DNA of 64,000 nucleotides from Symsagittifera roscoffensis (lineage: Eukaryota > Xenacoelomorpha > Acoela > Convolutidae), in contig NC_087067.1 in NCBI RefSeq assembly GCF_963678635.1, positions 41,252,379 to 41,316,378 on the forward strand, written 5' to 3'. The notes under the pieces are model-generated. The model did no database searches and was not told the origin of the DNA. It was given only the letters and a program-made list of their open reading frames with translations. Of this stretch, positions 32,992 through 44,857 are shown in pieces (position 1 is the first letter of the stretch; every line of letters starts with the position of its first letter). The translations under genes and the position numbers were made by a program.

Positions 32992-35621
32992 AAATTTGGC
33001 ATAAACGGCTTGGTCATAATAATTTTGATGACATCAAGAAATTAGAAAATCTAACGGAGGGAGTTAAATTTAGCCAAAAGAAACAAAATAACTGTGTTGA
33101 TTGTCAAACTGAAAAAGCTAAGCGGAAAGCGATACCAAAAGTTTGGGGGACTAGAGCTACAGAAAAACTAGAAATTGTTCATACGGATATTTTGGGACCA
33201 ATTGATACGATATCTGTAGACAATTTTAAGTACGCAATAGGTTTTATTGATTCCTACACAAGATTTTCTGCGGTTTACTTATTGAAAAATAAAAGTGATA
33301 GCACTCAGATGCTCAAACAGTTCATAGCGGATTATGGTAAACCAAAAACAATAGCTAGTGATAATCCAAAAGAGTTCAAATTTGGAAAGTTTAAACAGTT
33401 TTGTCTTGATAATGCCATAAGAACTGAATTTTCTGCGCCTTATACACCAGAGGAAAATGGTAAAATAGAGCGAACTTGGGGTATTGTAATGGCATTAACT
33501 AGATGTCTTTTACAAACTGCCAGCATGGAAAAGAAATTTTGGTCTTTTGCATTGAAAACAGCTTTCTACTTGAAAAATCGAGTTTATCATTCTGCAATTG
33601 GGGTAACCCCATACGAAAAATTTTTCCAAAGCAAACCTGATTTGAAACACGTAAAAATTTTTGGTTGTGCTGCATATATGTTTGTCGAAAAAGTAAACAT
33701 GAAAAAACTTGATTCAAGGGCCGTGAAAGGATTTCTGCTTGGATATAGTCTGAACAGTAAATGTTATATAGTAGGAACTGAGCTTGATGGAAACTTTGAA
33801 TTTTTGGAGAGTAGAAATGTTACTTTTGATGAAAAAGTTTTTCCTTTCAAAAATGACGATGAAAATGATTCTGGACGGGAATTGGAAATAAGCGTTGAAA
33901 ACTATTCTGAGATTTCTGAGAAAAATTCTGCGGATAATGTCAATGGCGGAAACCTTGAAAATGATCAATTACGCCGCAGCGAACGGATCAAACAATTAAA
34001 TGCGCCTGAGATTTCATTTTTTAGAAATGAGACAATTTTTGATGAGTGTTGGCTAGCTGATGCAACTTTTTATGTTGATAATTTGCCAAAAAATGCTAAC
34101 GATGCACTTTCTGACCCCAATTGGAAAAAAGCAATGCAGGATGAATATAATTCTCTGATCAACAATAATGTCTGGGAATTAGTTCCACAAACGGATCAAA
34201 CTATTTTGGGGGGAAGGTGGCATTTTACTTTGAAATACAATAATGAGGGGGGAATTTCAAGATACAAGGCAAGATATGTGGCTAAAGGCTACAATCAAAT
34301 CAAAGGCGTTGATTTCAAGGAAACCTTTTGTCCTACAGTAAAAATGGCAACATTACGACTTATTTTAGCAATTTCAACAGCTAAGGGTTTTGATGTAAGA
34401 CAATGGGACGTAAAAACAGCCTATCTAAACGCTAATTTGGAAGAGAATGTCTTCCTGCAACAACCTGAAGGTTTTGAGCAGAAAGACAGTGGGGGTAATC
34501 AACTTGTTTGTAAGCTAAATAAATCTATTTATGGATTAAAGCAGTCAGGAAGAAATTGGTACTATACCTTACAGATGTTCCTTAAGTCAATAGATTTTAC
34601 AGCGTCAAAAAGTGATCCCTGTCTTTTCATGAGAATTTCAAAAGATGTTTTGGAATACGTATGCATTTGGGTGGATGATATAATTTACGCTTGCAATGAT
34701 GCTAACAAGTTTATATCATTTGAACAACAAATATCTAGTCAATTCAAAATCAGCGAAACAGCAAAACTTTATTGGTTTTTGGGGATGAAATTCAACTTTT
34801 GTGGGGATGGGTTAGAAATTTCTCAGGAAGCGTATATTGACAAGCTACTGTCAAAATTTGGTTTGATTGAGTGTAAACCAGTGTCTACACCTGCAGCTGA
34901 TGGTTTAAAACTTTGTAAACGGCTACCAAATGAGGTGAAATTAGCAAACGACAAAGATTATAGAGGAATTATCGGCAGTCTAAGTTACTTGTCAATTACT
35001 ACAAGGCCTGATATTTCATTCATCGCTCATTGCTTGAGTAGATATGTGAACGACCCTACTGAAGTACACTGGATTGCTGCAAAACGAGTTCTACGATATT
35101 TGAAAGGAACTAGATCGTATAAACTTATCTACAGACGATGTACTGCTACGCCAATCTTGTATGGCTATTCTGATTCTGATTGGGGAGGTGACAGTGACAC
35201 TAGACGCAGTACTAGTGGATATTGCTTTTTCCTGTTTGAAAACAGCGGTGCAATATCGTGGGCTAGCAAACTCCAAACTACTGTTGCAAAATCTACAGCT
35301 GAATCAGAGGCTACAGCTCTTTCGTTAGCCTGTAATGAAGGATTATTCCTGTTGAATTTACTGATCGAAATCAAACTCGATTTAATTGATTTCAAAATGT
35401 TTGTGGACAACCAAGCATGTAATTCTCTTGTGAAAAACGACGTTAACAAGGGAGTCGTAAAACATTTTGCTATTCATCTACATTTCATCAGGGACTTAAT
35501 TCAAAAGAAACAGTTGGATTTGAACTATATTGGGACTGACAATATGGTGGCTGATATTCTCACTAAGAATTTGGGCAAGACAAAGTGCAAACGTTTTGGG
35601 CTTCAGATGTTCGCCAATTGA
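32952..35621 (+). CDS. Copia integrase-RT-RNase H
   Basis: Open from 32952 in the -1 frame relative to gag, to TGA at 35621. GAG-pre-integrase WHKRLGHNNF and CVDCQ lead into the integrase catalytic triad HTDILGP, ASDNPKEF and PEENGKIER. RT motifs are KARYVAKGYNQ, WDVKTAYLNANLEENVFLQQPEG, SIYGLKQSGRNWY and catalytic CIWVDDIIYA. RNase H follows with GYSDSDWGGD, KSTAESEATAL and DNQACNSL. Domains look complete. The join to gag needs a -1 shift in the 40-nt overlap, either programmed or a recent 1-nt loss; most copia elements use one continuous frame. Confidence 0.93.
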   Translation, partial: TLCGKCCNGCFDIEIWHKRLGHNNFDDIKKLENLTEGVKFSQKKQNNCVDCQTEKAKRKAIPKVWGTRATEKLEIVHTDILGPIDTISVDNFKYAIGFIDSYTRFSAVYLLKNKSDSTQMLKQFIADYGKPKTIASDNPKEFKFGKFKQFCLDNAIRTEFSAPYTPEENGKIERTWGIVMALTRCLLQTASMEKKFWSFALKTAFYLKNRVYHSAIGVTPYEKFFQSKPDLKHVKIFGCAAYMFVEKVNMKKLDSRAVKGFLLGYSLNSKCYIVGTELDGNFEFLESRNVTFDEKVFPFKNDDENDSGRELEISVENYSEISEKNSADNVNGGNLENDQLRRSERIKQLNAPEISFFRNETIFDECWLADATFYVDNLPKNANDALSDPNWKKAMQDEYNSLINNNVWELVPQTDQTILGGRWHFTLKYNNEGGISRYKARYVAKGYNQIKGVDFKETFCPTVKMATLRLILAISTAKGFDVRQWDVKTAYLNANLEENVFLQQPEGFEQKDSGGNQLVCKLNKSIYGLKQSGRNWYYTLQMFLKSIDFTASKSDPCLFMRISKDVLEYVCIWVDDIIYACNDANKFISFEQQISSQFKISETAKLYWFLGMKFNFCGDGLEISQEAYIDKLLSKFGLIECKPVSTPAADGLKLCKRLPNEVKLANDKDYRGIIGSLSYLSITTRPDISFIAHCLSRYVNDPTEVHWIAAKRVLRYLKGTRSYKLIYRRCTATPILYGYSDSDWGGDSDTRRSTSGYCFFLFENSGAISWASKLQTTVAKSTAESEATALSLACNEGLFLLNLLIEIKLDLIDFKMFVDNQACNSLVKNDVNKGVVKHFAIHLHFIRDLIQKKQLDLNYIGTDNMVADILTKNLGKTKCKRFGLQMFAN

Positions 35622-35629
35622 GTGGGGGT
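35617..35629 (+). other. Copia polypurine tract
   Basis: TTGAGTGGGGGTT lies between the pol stop and the 3' LTR, the position and composition expected for plus-strand priming. Confidence 0.6.
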
Positions 35630-35823
35630 TTCAACTGTGCATTATATATATTTAGCACACTGTCTAATTAAAACCAATTGACTTTCATCTGAAGTAATAA
35701 TTCGTTCATACCGATATGAATAATCTCTGAAGTCATGATCTTTAATCTCTTGATACTAAAAATGGGAAACTAATTCATTCAATTAAATCTTTCGCTGCTA
35801 TTTCAATTTATGGACCCTAAGAG
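35630..35823 (+). repeat. Copia 3' LTR
   Basis: 193 of 194 bases identical to the 5' LTR. It is followed directly by the T tract and ATCGCAAAGATTT of the interrupted PLE repeat. Confidence 0.88.
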
Positions 35824-35955
35824 TTTTTTTTTGATCGCAAAGATTTCTGTTTTTCAGTTTGTATTTAATCGTTTTAAATGATTTACGATATCGTGTTCTT
35901 CTGATTTTGAGAAAACTAAATGATCATTTAATTAGGTAGCGGTGAGAGATTGAGT

Positions 35956-37559
35956 GAAAGCAGCTGATCTGATTGACCCTGCTGATAATTTAAACTTCTA
36001 CAGCTGCAATTAACTGATTACTTCTGTAAAAATTCTAGTTTTTCAGTGTTTTGTCTCAGCGGGCCGAATAGTGTAATTCATAGAGTGAGAGGGAATTAAA
36101 AATTGACTTGGAGTACCTGATTGTCGAAGTTTTCTTCTGATTGGTACAAGAGCGTTAATTATAGAGTAGACATACTCATACTCCAACAGCTCAGCATACA
36201 AGTTGTCTATTTTGGTGCAACAAGAACAGCATCACATCACCAAAAGTTTAGCTGTATAAACTGTCTCTGGCTTTCAGTTCAATGTTAGACTTTACAAAGC
36301 AATATTTCGAACGATCATCACTTTTGTAAAAGTTTTCATCACAAACTGAGGACAAATTAGAGTGCTGATATGGCAAGATATCTAAAATGTTTTGCCTCGC
36401 GTCGGGAAACTAACAATTTTCTTTAAAAAATTCTTTCGTCAAATCGATTAATGACCTCTTGTTCATTTGCATCTGGGCTGAAGATTAGGTCGCGTTTAGC
36501 TTCGGAGCAGGTTTTCTCCATTAAGATCATAAAGTAAGTAGGCAACCAGAAAACAACCGAGTCAGATATGATCTTTGAAACATACCTGAATTTATTATAT
36601 TTGGCAGGTGCATGTTGGATTGATCCGGTTGCTTCAAGGGGAAAAGTTGAATATATAAGGTTGATTAAATATTGCTTAAAAATTGTATCTGAATATATGT
36701 AAGGCTTAATTGATTTTGCTCAGAAACTGTAGCTTGTTACTCATCTTCGACCTTTTCCGCATAAAACCCTGTTTATTTTCCGTCAGTTATTTCTTGAAAT
36801 GTTACTTCAAAAGCATGTAAAGGCATTTCGCAAACTATTTGCTGCCAATGCAAAGTAGTGAGATAGGCCAATGTTTCTCAACCTTTCTAGGGTCCCTTCT
36901 CTTCTTTAGGGATCCACTGCAGCTATTTTCCAAGACCATGGGAGATTCGTTGTTCAAAATTCTGCACATTTCATTTCTTGTGCGATGTAAGAGCTGGATG
37001 TCTTGCAGTTTCGGCGCCTCGTGATTTGGCTGTTTCAATTTCCTATAGAAGAATTTTGAATACTTTGTTCGAGACAGAAATTTTTTTAAAAAACCTTGCG
37101 TTCAAAAACCTACAAATCGTCCGAAAAACTCTATCGCCGAATAGATCATAGACTTTTTGTTCAAATGCATCTGGACTGCAGATTATTTCACATTTAAATA
37201 GATCGCAACCTTTTTTGTCCATTCAAAACATAAAGCAAATAAGCAATCAAAAAAGAACTGATCTGTGGTGATCTTTGAAACAACTATAAATTTAATTTAT
37301 TTGAGATATTTGTTGGATTGATCAAGTTGGTTTATGTGTAACCGTTTTTTTAACGAAATTCTTTTCAGGATTCGAAAAGGTATTTAGATACCTGAGGTGC
37401 TAAAAAATTTATTCAACAGGTCAAAAATGCGTCAAGAACAGATGGACTGCATCTTTCAGATTATCAGCGTGGAAGTTGTAGTGCCAGTCTTTAGGGATTC
37501 ATTAGGTAGTACCTAGGTTACAACAAACTAACGTGAAATGACATCCCGACTCATAATAA
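35956..37559. repeat. Intergenic with diverged direct repeat (two units of about 190 bp)
   Basis: 36445-36640 and 37140-37335 are diverged direct copies sharing CTTGTTCA, GCATCTGG, CATAAAG, TGATCTTTGAAACA and TTGGATTGATC. No gene is seen in the remainder. Confidence 0.55.
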
Positions 37560-37745
37560 AATAAAAAATACTAAAATTGTAAAATTCAAGAATGTTTTTC
37601 CACAGTTTTGTGCATCTTCAGGTTTTGAAAATCTGAAGCAATGAGTACAAAATTATCAGAGATCATACAAAGTGTCATACCCGTCATCTATTGAAACTTT
37701 GAAATTTTGCCCAATCAAAAACTTGCGACTATTACTAAAACAACG
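37560..37745 (-). repeat. Solo PLE pseudo-LTR fragment
   Basis: On the minus strand the order TGACACTTTGTATGATC, TTTTGTAC, then CCTGAAGATGCACAAAA (hammerhead-like, 37621-37592) matches the pseudo-LTR at 11640-11724. No PLE coding sequence is attached. Confidence 0.65.
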
Positions 37746-38395
37746 TAACATTTTTTTGTAACCATTTAATGAATATGCTACAAAAATTTTTGTTTATAGA
37801 TTTCGTTCTTAATCTAATTTCAGCCAGCATGTAATTTATTTCGTTTTTACTAGTTTAGCCAATATTTTACATTCTGAAATCACAGAGTTAAATTTTCAAA
37901 AAATATAGCTTAAAAGACATTATGTAAAAAATTGATTAAATTGACCAACTTGTTTGTTGAATTTCAATTGAAGTTTGAGCGGAAAAAAAAACAGAAAATA
38001 TGGTTTTGCGCCTACTTGTCCTTAAAGGCCTCAAAAACGCAATCTGCTTTATCTACTGGGATCGTTAAGCTGAGGCGTTGATTCAGGTATCTGAATGGGT
38101 TCGGCTCTGGTGACTGACCTGACTTGTTGATGGCTAGCTATTGTAGAAAGTTGAGACAGGTTTTGCCGAGGCCCCCTAGATGGGCTCGGAGATGTCTGTG
38201 TCTGGCAGGTCTGAAAAGAATCTTGGTTGTCTTACCTCTGCGTCAGATGCTAGTTTGTTTCAGGTAGCACTCCTGGTGTAATTGTTGAGTTGGAGGCTCT
38301 GCTAACCAACAAAAATCCAAAATTAATGTTTTTGGCGAGCTCAAAGCATAAGCGTCAGTCTATCTTCTCATTGTCCATACTGACGCAGTAGACCG

Positions 38396-38515
38396 ACTTT
38401 GCAGACTTATATTCAGACTTTGCAGACTTATGTTCAGACTTTCCAGACTTATGTTCAGACTTTGCAAACTTATGTTCAGACTTTGCAGACCTATGTTTAG
38501 ACTTTGCAGACTTTG
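38396..38515. repeat. 21-bp minisatellite, about 5.5 copies
   Basis: The unit CAGACTTATGTTCAGACTTTG is repeated head to tail with a few substitutions. The period is divisible by three, so it keeps a minus-strand frame open as a QSLNISL heptad. No other support for coding. Confidence 0.85.
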
Positions 38516-41500
38516 ACCTGCGTGGCGACTATGAATTTTCGGTCCCCACGCGGATCGATTCAGACTCATTAAGTCTGAACATAAAACATAAAACCACGAC
38601 CGCGACCCGGGTTGTTATGTGCTTATGAACCTGTGTATAATTTTAGTGCAAATCAAAGCATGACAGCAAACCGTATTGACTGTGGTTCCCATTTTAAATT
38701 TGTAGTGTGAAGAGTCTGAGGTACCGAAGCGAAATGCGAATAATGTTCTGATTTATTCGTCAGCGAGACTCAAACACAGATGGCAGAACGACTATCCAGT
38801 AATCTTGCACCATACAGTACTTCGCTGATCAGAGTCTATTCCTATCATATTTCTCGTCGCCCCAGTTGCTATGGTTATATTGCAGAAAAAAATGATGTTT
38901 CAGGAACTTCCAGTCTCTCATTTTTAACCAAGAGGCCTTCATCAAATTTACTTCGATTTTGAGTGCAGATTTTAGCTGTTCAGGGTACTTAGTAGATTCT
39001 TTAAGTGTCCCAGACGTCTAACTGTCAAAGCAATGAGCGTGAATATGCCATCCAGCTACTATCAGTTCGATCGATGACTTAGGATATCTGTTGCAAAATC
39101 TTTTAGCGGAATCAGACAATGAGACTTTGCCAGGTAACAAAGTGCCCAGCACCATTTTCCAAGTTTTTATCCGGTTTCATTGCCTGGTTTTCTGCCAAAA
39201 ATATTACAACGTCATTTTGTTAATTCTGTTCTGTAAATTCAAAAATAATTTGCTAAAGTTGTTCTTCCTAGTTTCAATTGCTAGGAAAAAATTAATTTGT
39301 TACAATTTATGGTACTTGTTTGGTAATTTTGAAAAATAGTACTTTTTTAGATGTTTACTGTGCATGCCTGTCTGTTCGCTATTGTTACTTGGTTGCTGCT
39401 ATCAATACCTCGATTTCTAAAATCAAAAATGGAATTTATTTGATGCCCATTTTTGGACCAAAACCATTTGTTTTCAGGCGCGGTTTCAAGTTAAAAATAT
39501 AATGAAACCCAAAAGCGTATCAATTTTCCATTCTGACGCAAATGTAAGAATTGAATGTAAAACTAGCGGCGGAAAAAAAAGATGACAGTGAACCTTCAGA
39601 AATTGCTTGCTCTTTCATTTGATAACATCTTTTAGAGATCACAAAAAAATTGATTCGCTTTGAGTTGTTTCTTTTTGCTGTTGATTTCCACTTTTTTTGA
39701 ATTTGTGCTCTTGTTTAGAGACTCATATCTTTTAAAAAAAACTAAAAAAATGAATATCTCTGCAATCCAAATTAGCGAAAGAGACATAATCGTAAGTACA
39801 TGTTTTTAATATAGTTTTAGCTGAATCTAATTAGTGATCTTGATCTAATTTATCTGGACTGATTATCTGGGCTTAATTTGGAAAAAGGGCCCTTTCAGTT
39901 ATGACTCCCCCACCCCAATCAAGGAAAATGAACGGGAAAATGATACACAAAAAAACGATGTTAGTTGAAAACGCAAAACAAGATTCAGGGGCAGATGGAA
40001 ACAAAGCAATTTCATGCAAAATAGACTCAAAATGTCCCTTTTTTACATTTTTTTGTCGTTTCATTGACTAAATTTTTAAGACATCATTCAAAATGCGACC
40101 TGCAATCTCGTTTTTTGGGCTTTTGCTCGACATCTACCACGGTGACAGGATTACCAACAATTGTTTTTCAATTCTATTTTAAAATTTTTGAGCTGCAAAA
40201 ATTATCAATCTAGGGAGTAGAAACCGTAAATATCCCAAAAACCCGTAATATGGTGCCGGAAATGTCAAGACTGAACAAAGAGTTTTCCTTCGCAACAATT
40301 TCTAAAAACTGAAACAAAATTAATGCAAACAATTGTTTTTTGTTATAAAAACAATGCTTTACTGTTGGTATGAAAACTGAAACAAATTTGACAACAAATA
40401 ACCATGCAATTGGAAAGGAGTACGTTTTAATTAAAAAAAATGCAACACTCGAAAATAAAAGTGTTCGTATAAAAATGAAGCATTGAATGTTCCGTTTGCC
40501 CTTTAACGTCTCTTAATGAGGTAAAAAAAAGTGTTGATTGATAAGATTGATTCAGTTTTCAAAAATAAATCATTTGAATCTGTTTTTTGTTTTGTTTTAC
40601 ATTATGCTGGGTAAAATATAAACTGATATGTTTTGCGTTTTCTATTAATACAACTTTTTTTGCCTCAATTCCTTTTGGATTTATTAAATTCACCGCTTTC
40701 GCTTTACTGGGATCAATCTATCTTCCATTAATTACCAGCATCTGAATTAAGTTAAAAAACATGGAAACTTCCTAGACAACATTGCAGTAAATATTGACCT
40801 GGGATCTGACCCTGGGATAAAGATTTGAAATATGAATCAATTATAATCCAAGCTTTTCTCGAATTTTGAAATAACTTATTATTCATTCAAAATTCTCTTT
40901 TTTTTTCGTGAATTTGGTTTTCAGTTTAATTATTCTTCGCATCATGCAAATTTGGGCAAGACATTCTGCATAACTCGAAAAAGTAATGTGAAAGTTTTCT
41001 GATAGTACGGCGTGCTCGAATTCCAAATGTACTGATTTAAAAAAGAATCAATTTTTTCTCCTGTGTTTTAAATTTCATTTTTTTTTTCGTTTTTTTTTCT
41101 GAGACAAAAGCACTTATCAATCCCCCACACGCACGCGACACATACACACACACACACACACGTATACACAAACGTTTAATACCCCACTTATATTTTTGGG
41201 CAGAGGGATTAAAATTTGCCACCTTATGCAGAGGGACTGAAAATTGCGGAGGTTCAATTGTGGGAGTGTGAAGCAAAAGCAAAAAGTAAGAACCTAAATC
41301 TGTTAAAAAATGGGAAAGTTTTTGAAGAAAAAGAAATAAAAAAAGATATCTTTTTTCTGAGCCAAAAGCAAATTTGTTGTGGCAAAATTTTCGAAATGTT
41401 TTTGAAAATCCGCCCGTATTTTTACTAATTTTTTGGTCAAACTTTTCGAAAAATGGTGGCTGGTGAAATATAAATTAACGTAAATTATATAATCTTAATC

Positions 41501-41785
41501 TAACATTAATATAAAATTTAATTTTGTGCTAACAACACCAAAAGTTACAAGACAATTTTTTAAAAAAATTTCAAAATGGCTGGTTAAGAAGTCGAAATTT
41601 TCCAGGAGAAAAAAAAACTGACTCAAATATTTCCCGTCACTTTCTTCGAAAATAAGCGTCATGTGCCGACTTGAGAAACTTGAAAAAAGTTGAGAAACTT
41701 GAGAAACTTGAGAGTTTTGAGAATGGCTCCCCCATCTTTCGAAAGAGACTTCTTCTTTATACCACTTCTACTGTGCTGTGCGTAG
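38516..41785. other. Intergenic or upstream part of GPCR gene, no exon recognised
   Basis: AT-rich, with a (CA)n microsatellite at about 41138-41161. The exon encoding the N-terminus of the receptor should lie here or further upstream, but I could not identify it. Confidence 0.4.
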
Positions 41786-44613
41786 GAGGAGTGGCTTCTG
41801 CCTCTGGAAGAGATCGAGGATCCTCGATTGGTGGCCACTCGCATCTTCATGACAATCTGGCTCACCTGCACTGTCCTCCTCGGAATCCCAGGAAATATAC
41901 TCAGTAGGAAACACAGATACACAAACATGATCGTCATCCCCCCTAGTTCTAATTCAGCACCCTCCCTCCCCTCCCCCCTAGTTGTAAGGGCCAATTCAAC
42001 AATTTAGTTTTTAAAAAATTCTCCTTATGCAACTGTTTTTTTTTCCTGTTGAAGTTATTGGAGATCAAGTATTTGACATATTATATACCTTTTGAAATGC
42101 TTGAATACCCTTACTTGCTAACCATAAACAAGTTTACTGTGTTTCATGATGAAGTCATTGCGGTCGTTGTCATGTTCAAACACCTTCGTGAGGTGCCCCA
42201 CTTACTTGTCATCAACTTAGCGGTCAGTGACCTTGGAGTTATGCTAATGAGTGGACTGGAATTAATTGGGGTGTTTTACGGAGACACTTTCCTCCCTAAA
42301 TATCCCCTTCTGTGCGAGTTTAGTGGAGTTTTGTGCATGTCTTGCTGCTTCGCCAGTCTCTGGACTATGATGTTTATCGCAATCAACAGGCATGGTGGCT
42401 CTCGAAATTTGTTTAAAACTCTTACCTTTGTTTTGTATTGTTTTGTTTTGTGGGTGTTTAATTTAGTTTTGATTTATTTCTATTTGATTTAAATGATTTA
42501 TTTTAAAACATGGTGTATAGTGCTGCAATAAAAGCGTACAGAAAACTTTAGCTTTAGAGAAGTTTTAGACGGATTGGCCCAGTTAATTTTAACAAACACG
42601 CCCCAGTCCGAAATGAATAATAAAGTTTTGGCCATTTTGTATCTTTAGGTGTATGTTCATCTGCAAACAAGAGATCTACGATCGGTTCTTCGGACTGAAG
42701 GGGACCCTGCTCTGCATAGCTCTCATTTGGATCACTGTCTTTCTCATCGACTTGCCCAACTTCCCTTTTATGGGACTGGCGGCCCATGAGTTCAACCCTT
42801 TCTACCTCCACTGTACCTTCAAAATGGACGGTTAATAAAAATTAAAAAGACCATTTGGTTTTCAAGAAAATAAGTCGTCGATTGACTCGGGCTTAACTTC
42901 ATCAAAAGAAATAGTATCGACTCTTTGAGGAAACATTTATACCATAGCTGTTTTTTGTGACCATGCGAAAGGGTTGAATTCGATTTTACATAGAATTTTT
43001 TTCAACAAACTAGATTTATATGGAGTGTCCACTCAATCTTGTGAACTACTTGCAATCGGAAACTTTTTATCGGAAAGAAAGCACGGCGAAAAAATTGGTT
43101 TTACAAAATCTTGCTGGGCTACTGTAAACATAAAATATCGTTAAGCCTTAGTTTAAAAAAATGAGTAATGAATGCAGGGGCGGATCTTGGGTTTTCTCGA
43201 GGGGGGGGGGGGGGGGGGGGCTGATTTTCAAAATGTTTCAAAAATTTTATCGCCCTTTTTTTAGGTCAACCAAATTGATTTTCTGAGCTCTCCTAAATCA
43301 CTATAAAAACCCCATTTTGAACAAACTTTCTGCGCGGTAGGCAAAATTTTGAAAAGCAGGCCAAAAAGGTGTTTTTAGGCAATTTTTGGAAATTTGGACA
43401 AAAAAAAGCGTTTTTTTGGCGCGCGCTCCCCTCTCAAAATTAGTTTTTATTGGGTTTCGTCACCAAAAATGGATACGGCAGGGGTTCGATTTCCTGAGGG
43501 GGGGGGACGTCCGCTCCCCTTAAATCTGCTGGTGAATGGATGTTATATGGAAATTACTCATCAGTTTTCGATTGCTAGAGTATGTGCCAAGAACTTGAAA
43601 GCTTTATCAAAAAACTTGAGACTGGTCAAAAAAATTCAAAATATAAAACTGAAATCATGCAACATTTAATAAATCTAATTGAACAAGTACCATTTAACAA
43701 AATATTGGGGGTGTTAAATCATATATGTATATATAATTTTTATATTTACCTTGTAAGCATTTATTGTAATGTTTTTAGAAACGAGCCTGGGTTGACTTAC
43801 TTTTACGTGGTCATTTGTAATCATATATCAAAAGGCATGTTTTCTTGAACATCCCCCACTCCCCCATTTATGTTAAAAAATTCATGTGTTTGTTATAAAA
43901 ATATTCGGCGCTGAAAAACGGGCAAAAGCACTAACTTTACTTAAACTCACCAAAATTGATCATTAATAATAAATTGTTTGATCAATTCACTTTAAAATTC
44001 CCAACATTAGCAATAAAATGAAATGTCGTTGTATGAACCTTGTCGATCTGTGCTCTTTGCTTGAGGGTATAGAGATCATAAACAAAAAAATTGCCGATAT
44101 TTCTTAATCAAGAGAACAGCAATTGTTCTCCGCCATGAGCTGATCATCCTGATTGGTCCTTTTGCACGAGGTTAACTAGTCTTAAGCAGAAGATTTTTTT
44201 GTAGGCAAAATATTTTTGTAAAATATTTTGAAATATTTTTTCTCATAAAAACATTCTTCAAGCCCAAAATTGTACAATTATATCTTAGCTGTTTTTTGTG
44301 ACCTTGCTAAAATATTCATTTTTGTTTCACGTCAAATTTAATCAGCAAACTAACTCTGTACGGATTTTTCACTTAAGCTCTTCAACTACTTTCATCGGAA
44401 CAAAAACAATGCGTAAAAATTTGTGATTCCAAGGCTTGCTGGGGGGCATTGTAAATCATGGGGCCTAAATACCAAACTATGAAGCAGAACTTGCTGGAGT
44501 TTTTGCAGGAAACTGGTGGTACAATGCGGTGCTGTATACAGGCCTGGCACTGTGTGTTCCGGTGACAGTCATAGGGCTTTGCTACTACCATATATGGTCA
44601 ACTGCCGCAAAAA
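41786..44613 (+). CDS. Melatonin-receptor-like class A GPCR, exons for TM1-TM5 (partial)
   Basis: Exons 41786-41903, 42155-42389, 42649-42830 and 44509-44613 join in frame. Exon 1 has TM1 with GIPGN. Exon 2 has TM2 (HLLVINLAVSDLGVML) and TM3 (EFSGVLCMSCCFASLWTMMF) ending AINR in place of the usual E/DRY-NRY region. Exon 3 starts CMFICK and has TM4 (LIWITVFLIDLPN), then a loop Cys. Exon 4 begins with the family-typical NWWYN before TM5. This matches the melatonin/GPR50/moody-type receptor group. The second intron is GC-AG; the others are GT-AG. No start codon, TM6 or TM7 exons are found. The downstream LTR element at 45123 may lie in its next intron. Ligand unknown. Confidence 0.82.
43195..43520. 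repeat. Poly-G tract and G/C-run-rich intronic sequence
   Basis: A run of about 20 G at 43201-43220 and further G and C runs near 43500-43520 lie within the third GPCR intron, in sequence with a composition unlike the surroundings. Possibly an unrecognised repeat. Confidence 0.4.
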
Positions 44614-44660
44614 GTGAGTCCATGACGTGTAAGCACCACAGTTGTGTCGGTTACGTAGCA

Positions 44661-44857
44661 GTATTTAGACAACCGCGTATTCAGACTCGTCAGTAATTAG
44701 ACAATTACCGTTTTAACCAATCAGAATCGAGACAAGGAAGAAATGAATAATTAATAATTATTTATTTCGTAAATTTGCTTTCTCATCTCGATTCTGATTG
44801 GTTAATACGGTAATTGTCTGCTCACTGACGAGTATGAATAAGCGGTTGTCTAAATAC
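44661..44857. mobile_element. MITE-like foldback element
   Basis: 197 bp. GTATTTAGACAACCGC at the left end is the inverse of GCGGTTGTCTAAATAC at the right, and the inverted repeats extend about 75 bp each way (GACTCGTCAGT, AGACAATTACCGT, AACCAATCAGAATCGAGA) around a short A/T centre. No ORF. No clear target-site duplication was identified. Confidence 0.8.

Larger units (their letters stand above)
31309..35823 (+). mobile_element. Ty1/copia LTR retrotransposon, nearly intact
   Basis: Two 194-bp direct LTRs flank gag-PR and IN-RT-RNase H coding in copia order (integrase before RT). LTRs differ only at 31395 (G) versus 35716 (A). There is a tRNA-iMet-type primer site after the 5' LTR and a purine tract before the 3' LTR. 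It inserted into the antisense PLE duplication, whose sister unit retains the uninterrupted sequence. The only coding defect seen is one frameshift between protease and integrase. Confidence 0.93.

Noticed and set aside
38396-38515. CRISPR-like regular repeat
   Set aside because: The 21-bp units are contiguous without spacers, so it is a minisatellite.
41722-41785. ATG at 41724 as the GPCR start
   Set aside because: An in-frame TAG lies directly before the exon, and this TAG forms the AG of a good splice acceptor. The start must be in an upstream exon.
41671-41994. ORFs on both strands overlapping GPCR exon 1 in other frames
   Set aside because: Only the frame giving TM1 with GIPGN joins to the TM2-TM5 exons. 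The others are shadows.
43201-43220. Poly-G run as a G-quadruplex regulator
   Set aside because: A single G homopolymer in an intronic repeat-like context. A run length this exact may be an assembly artefact, and nothing ties it to regulation.
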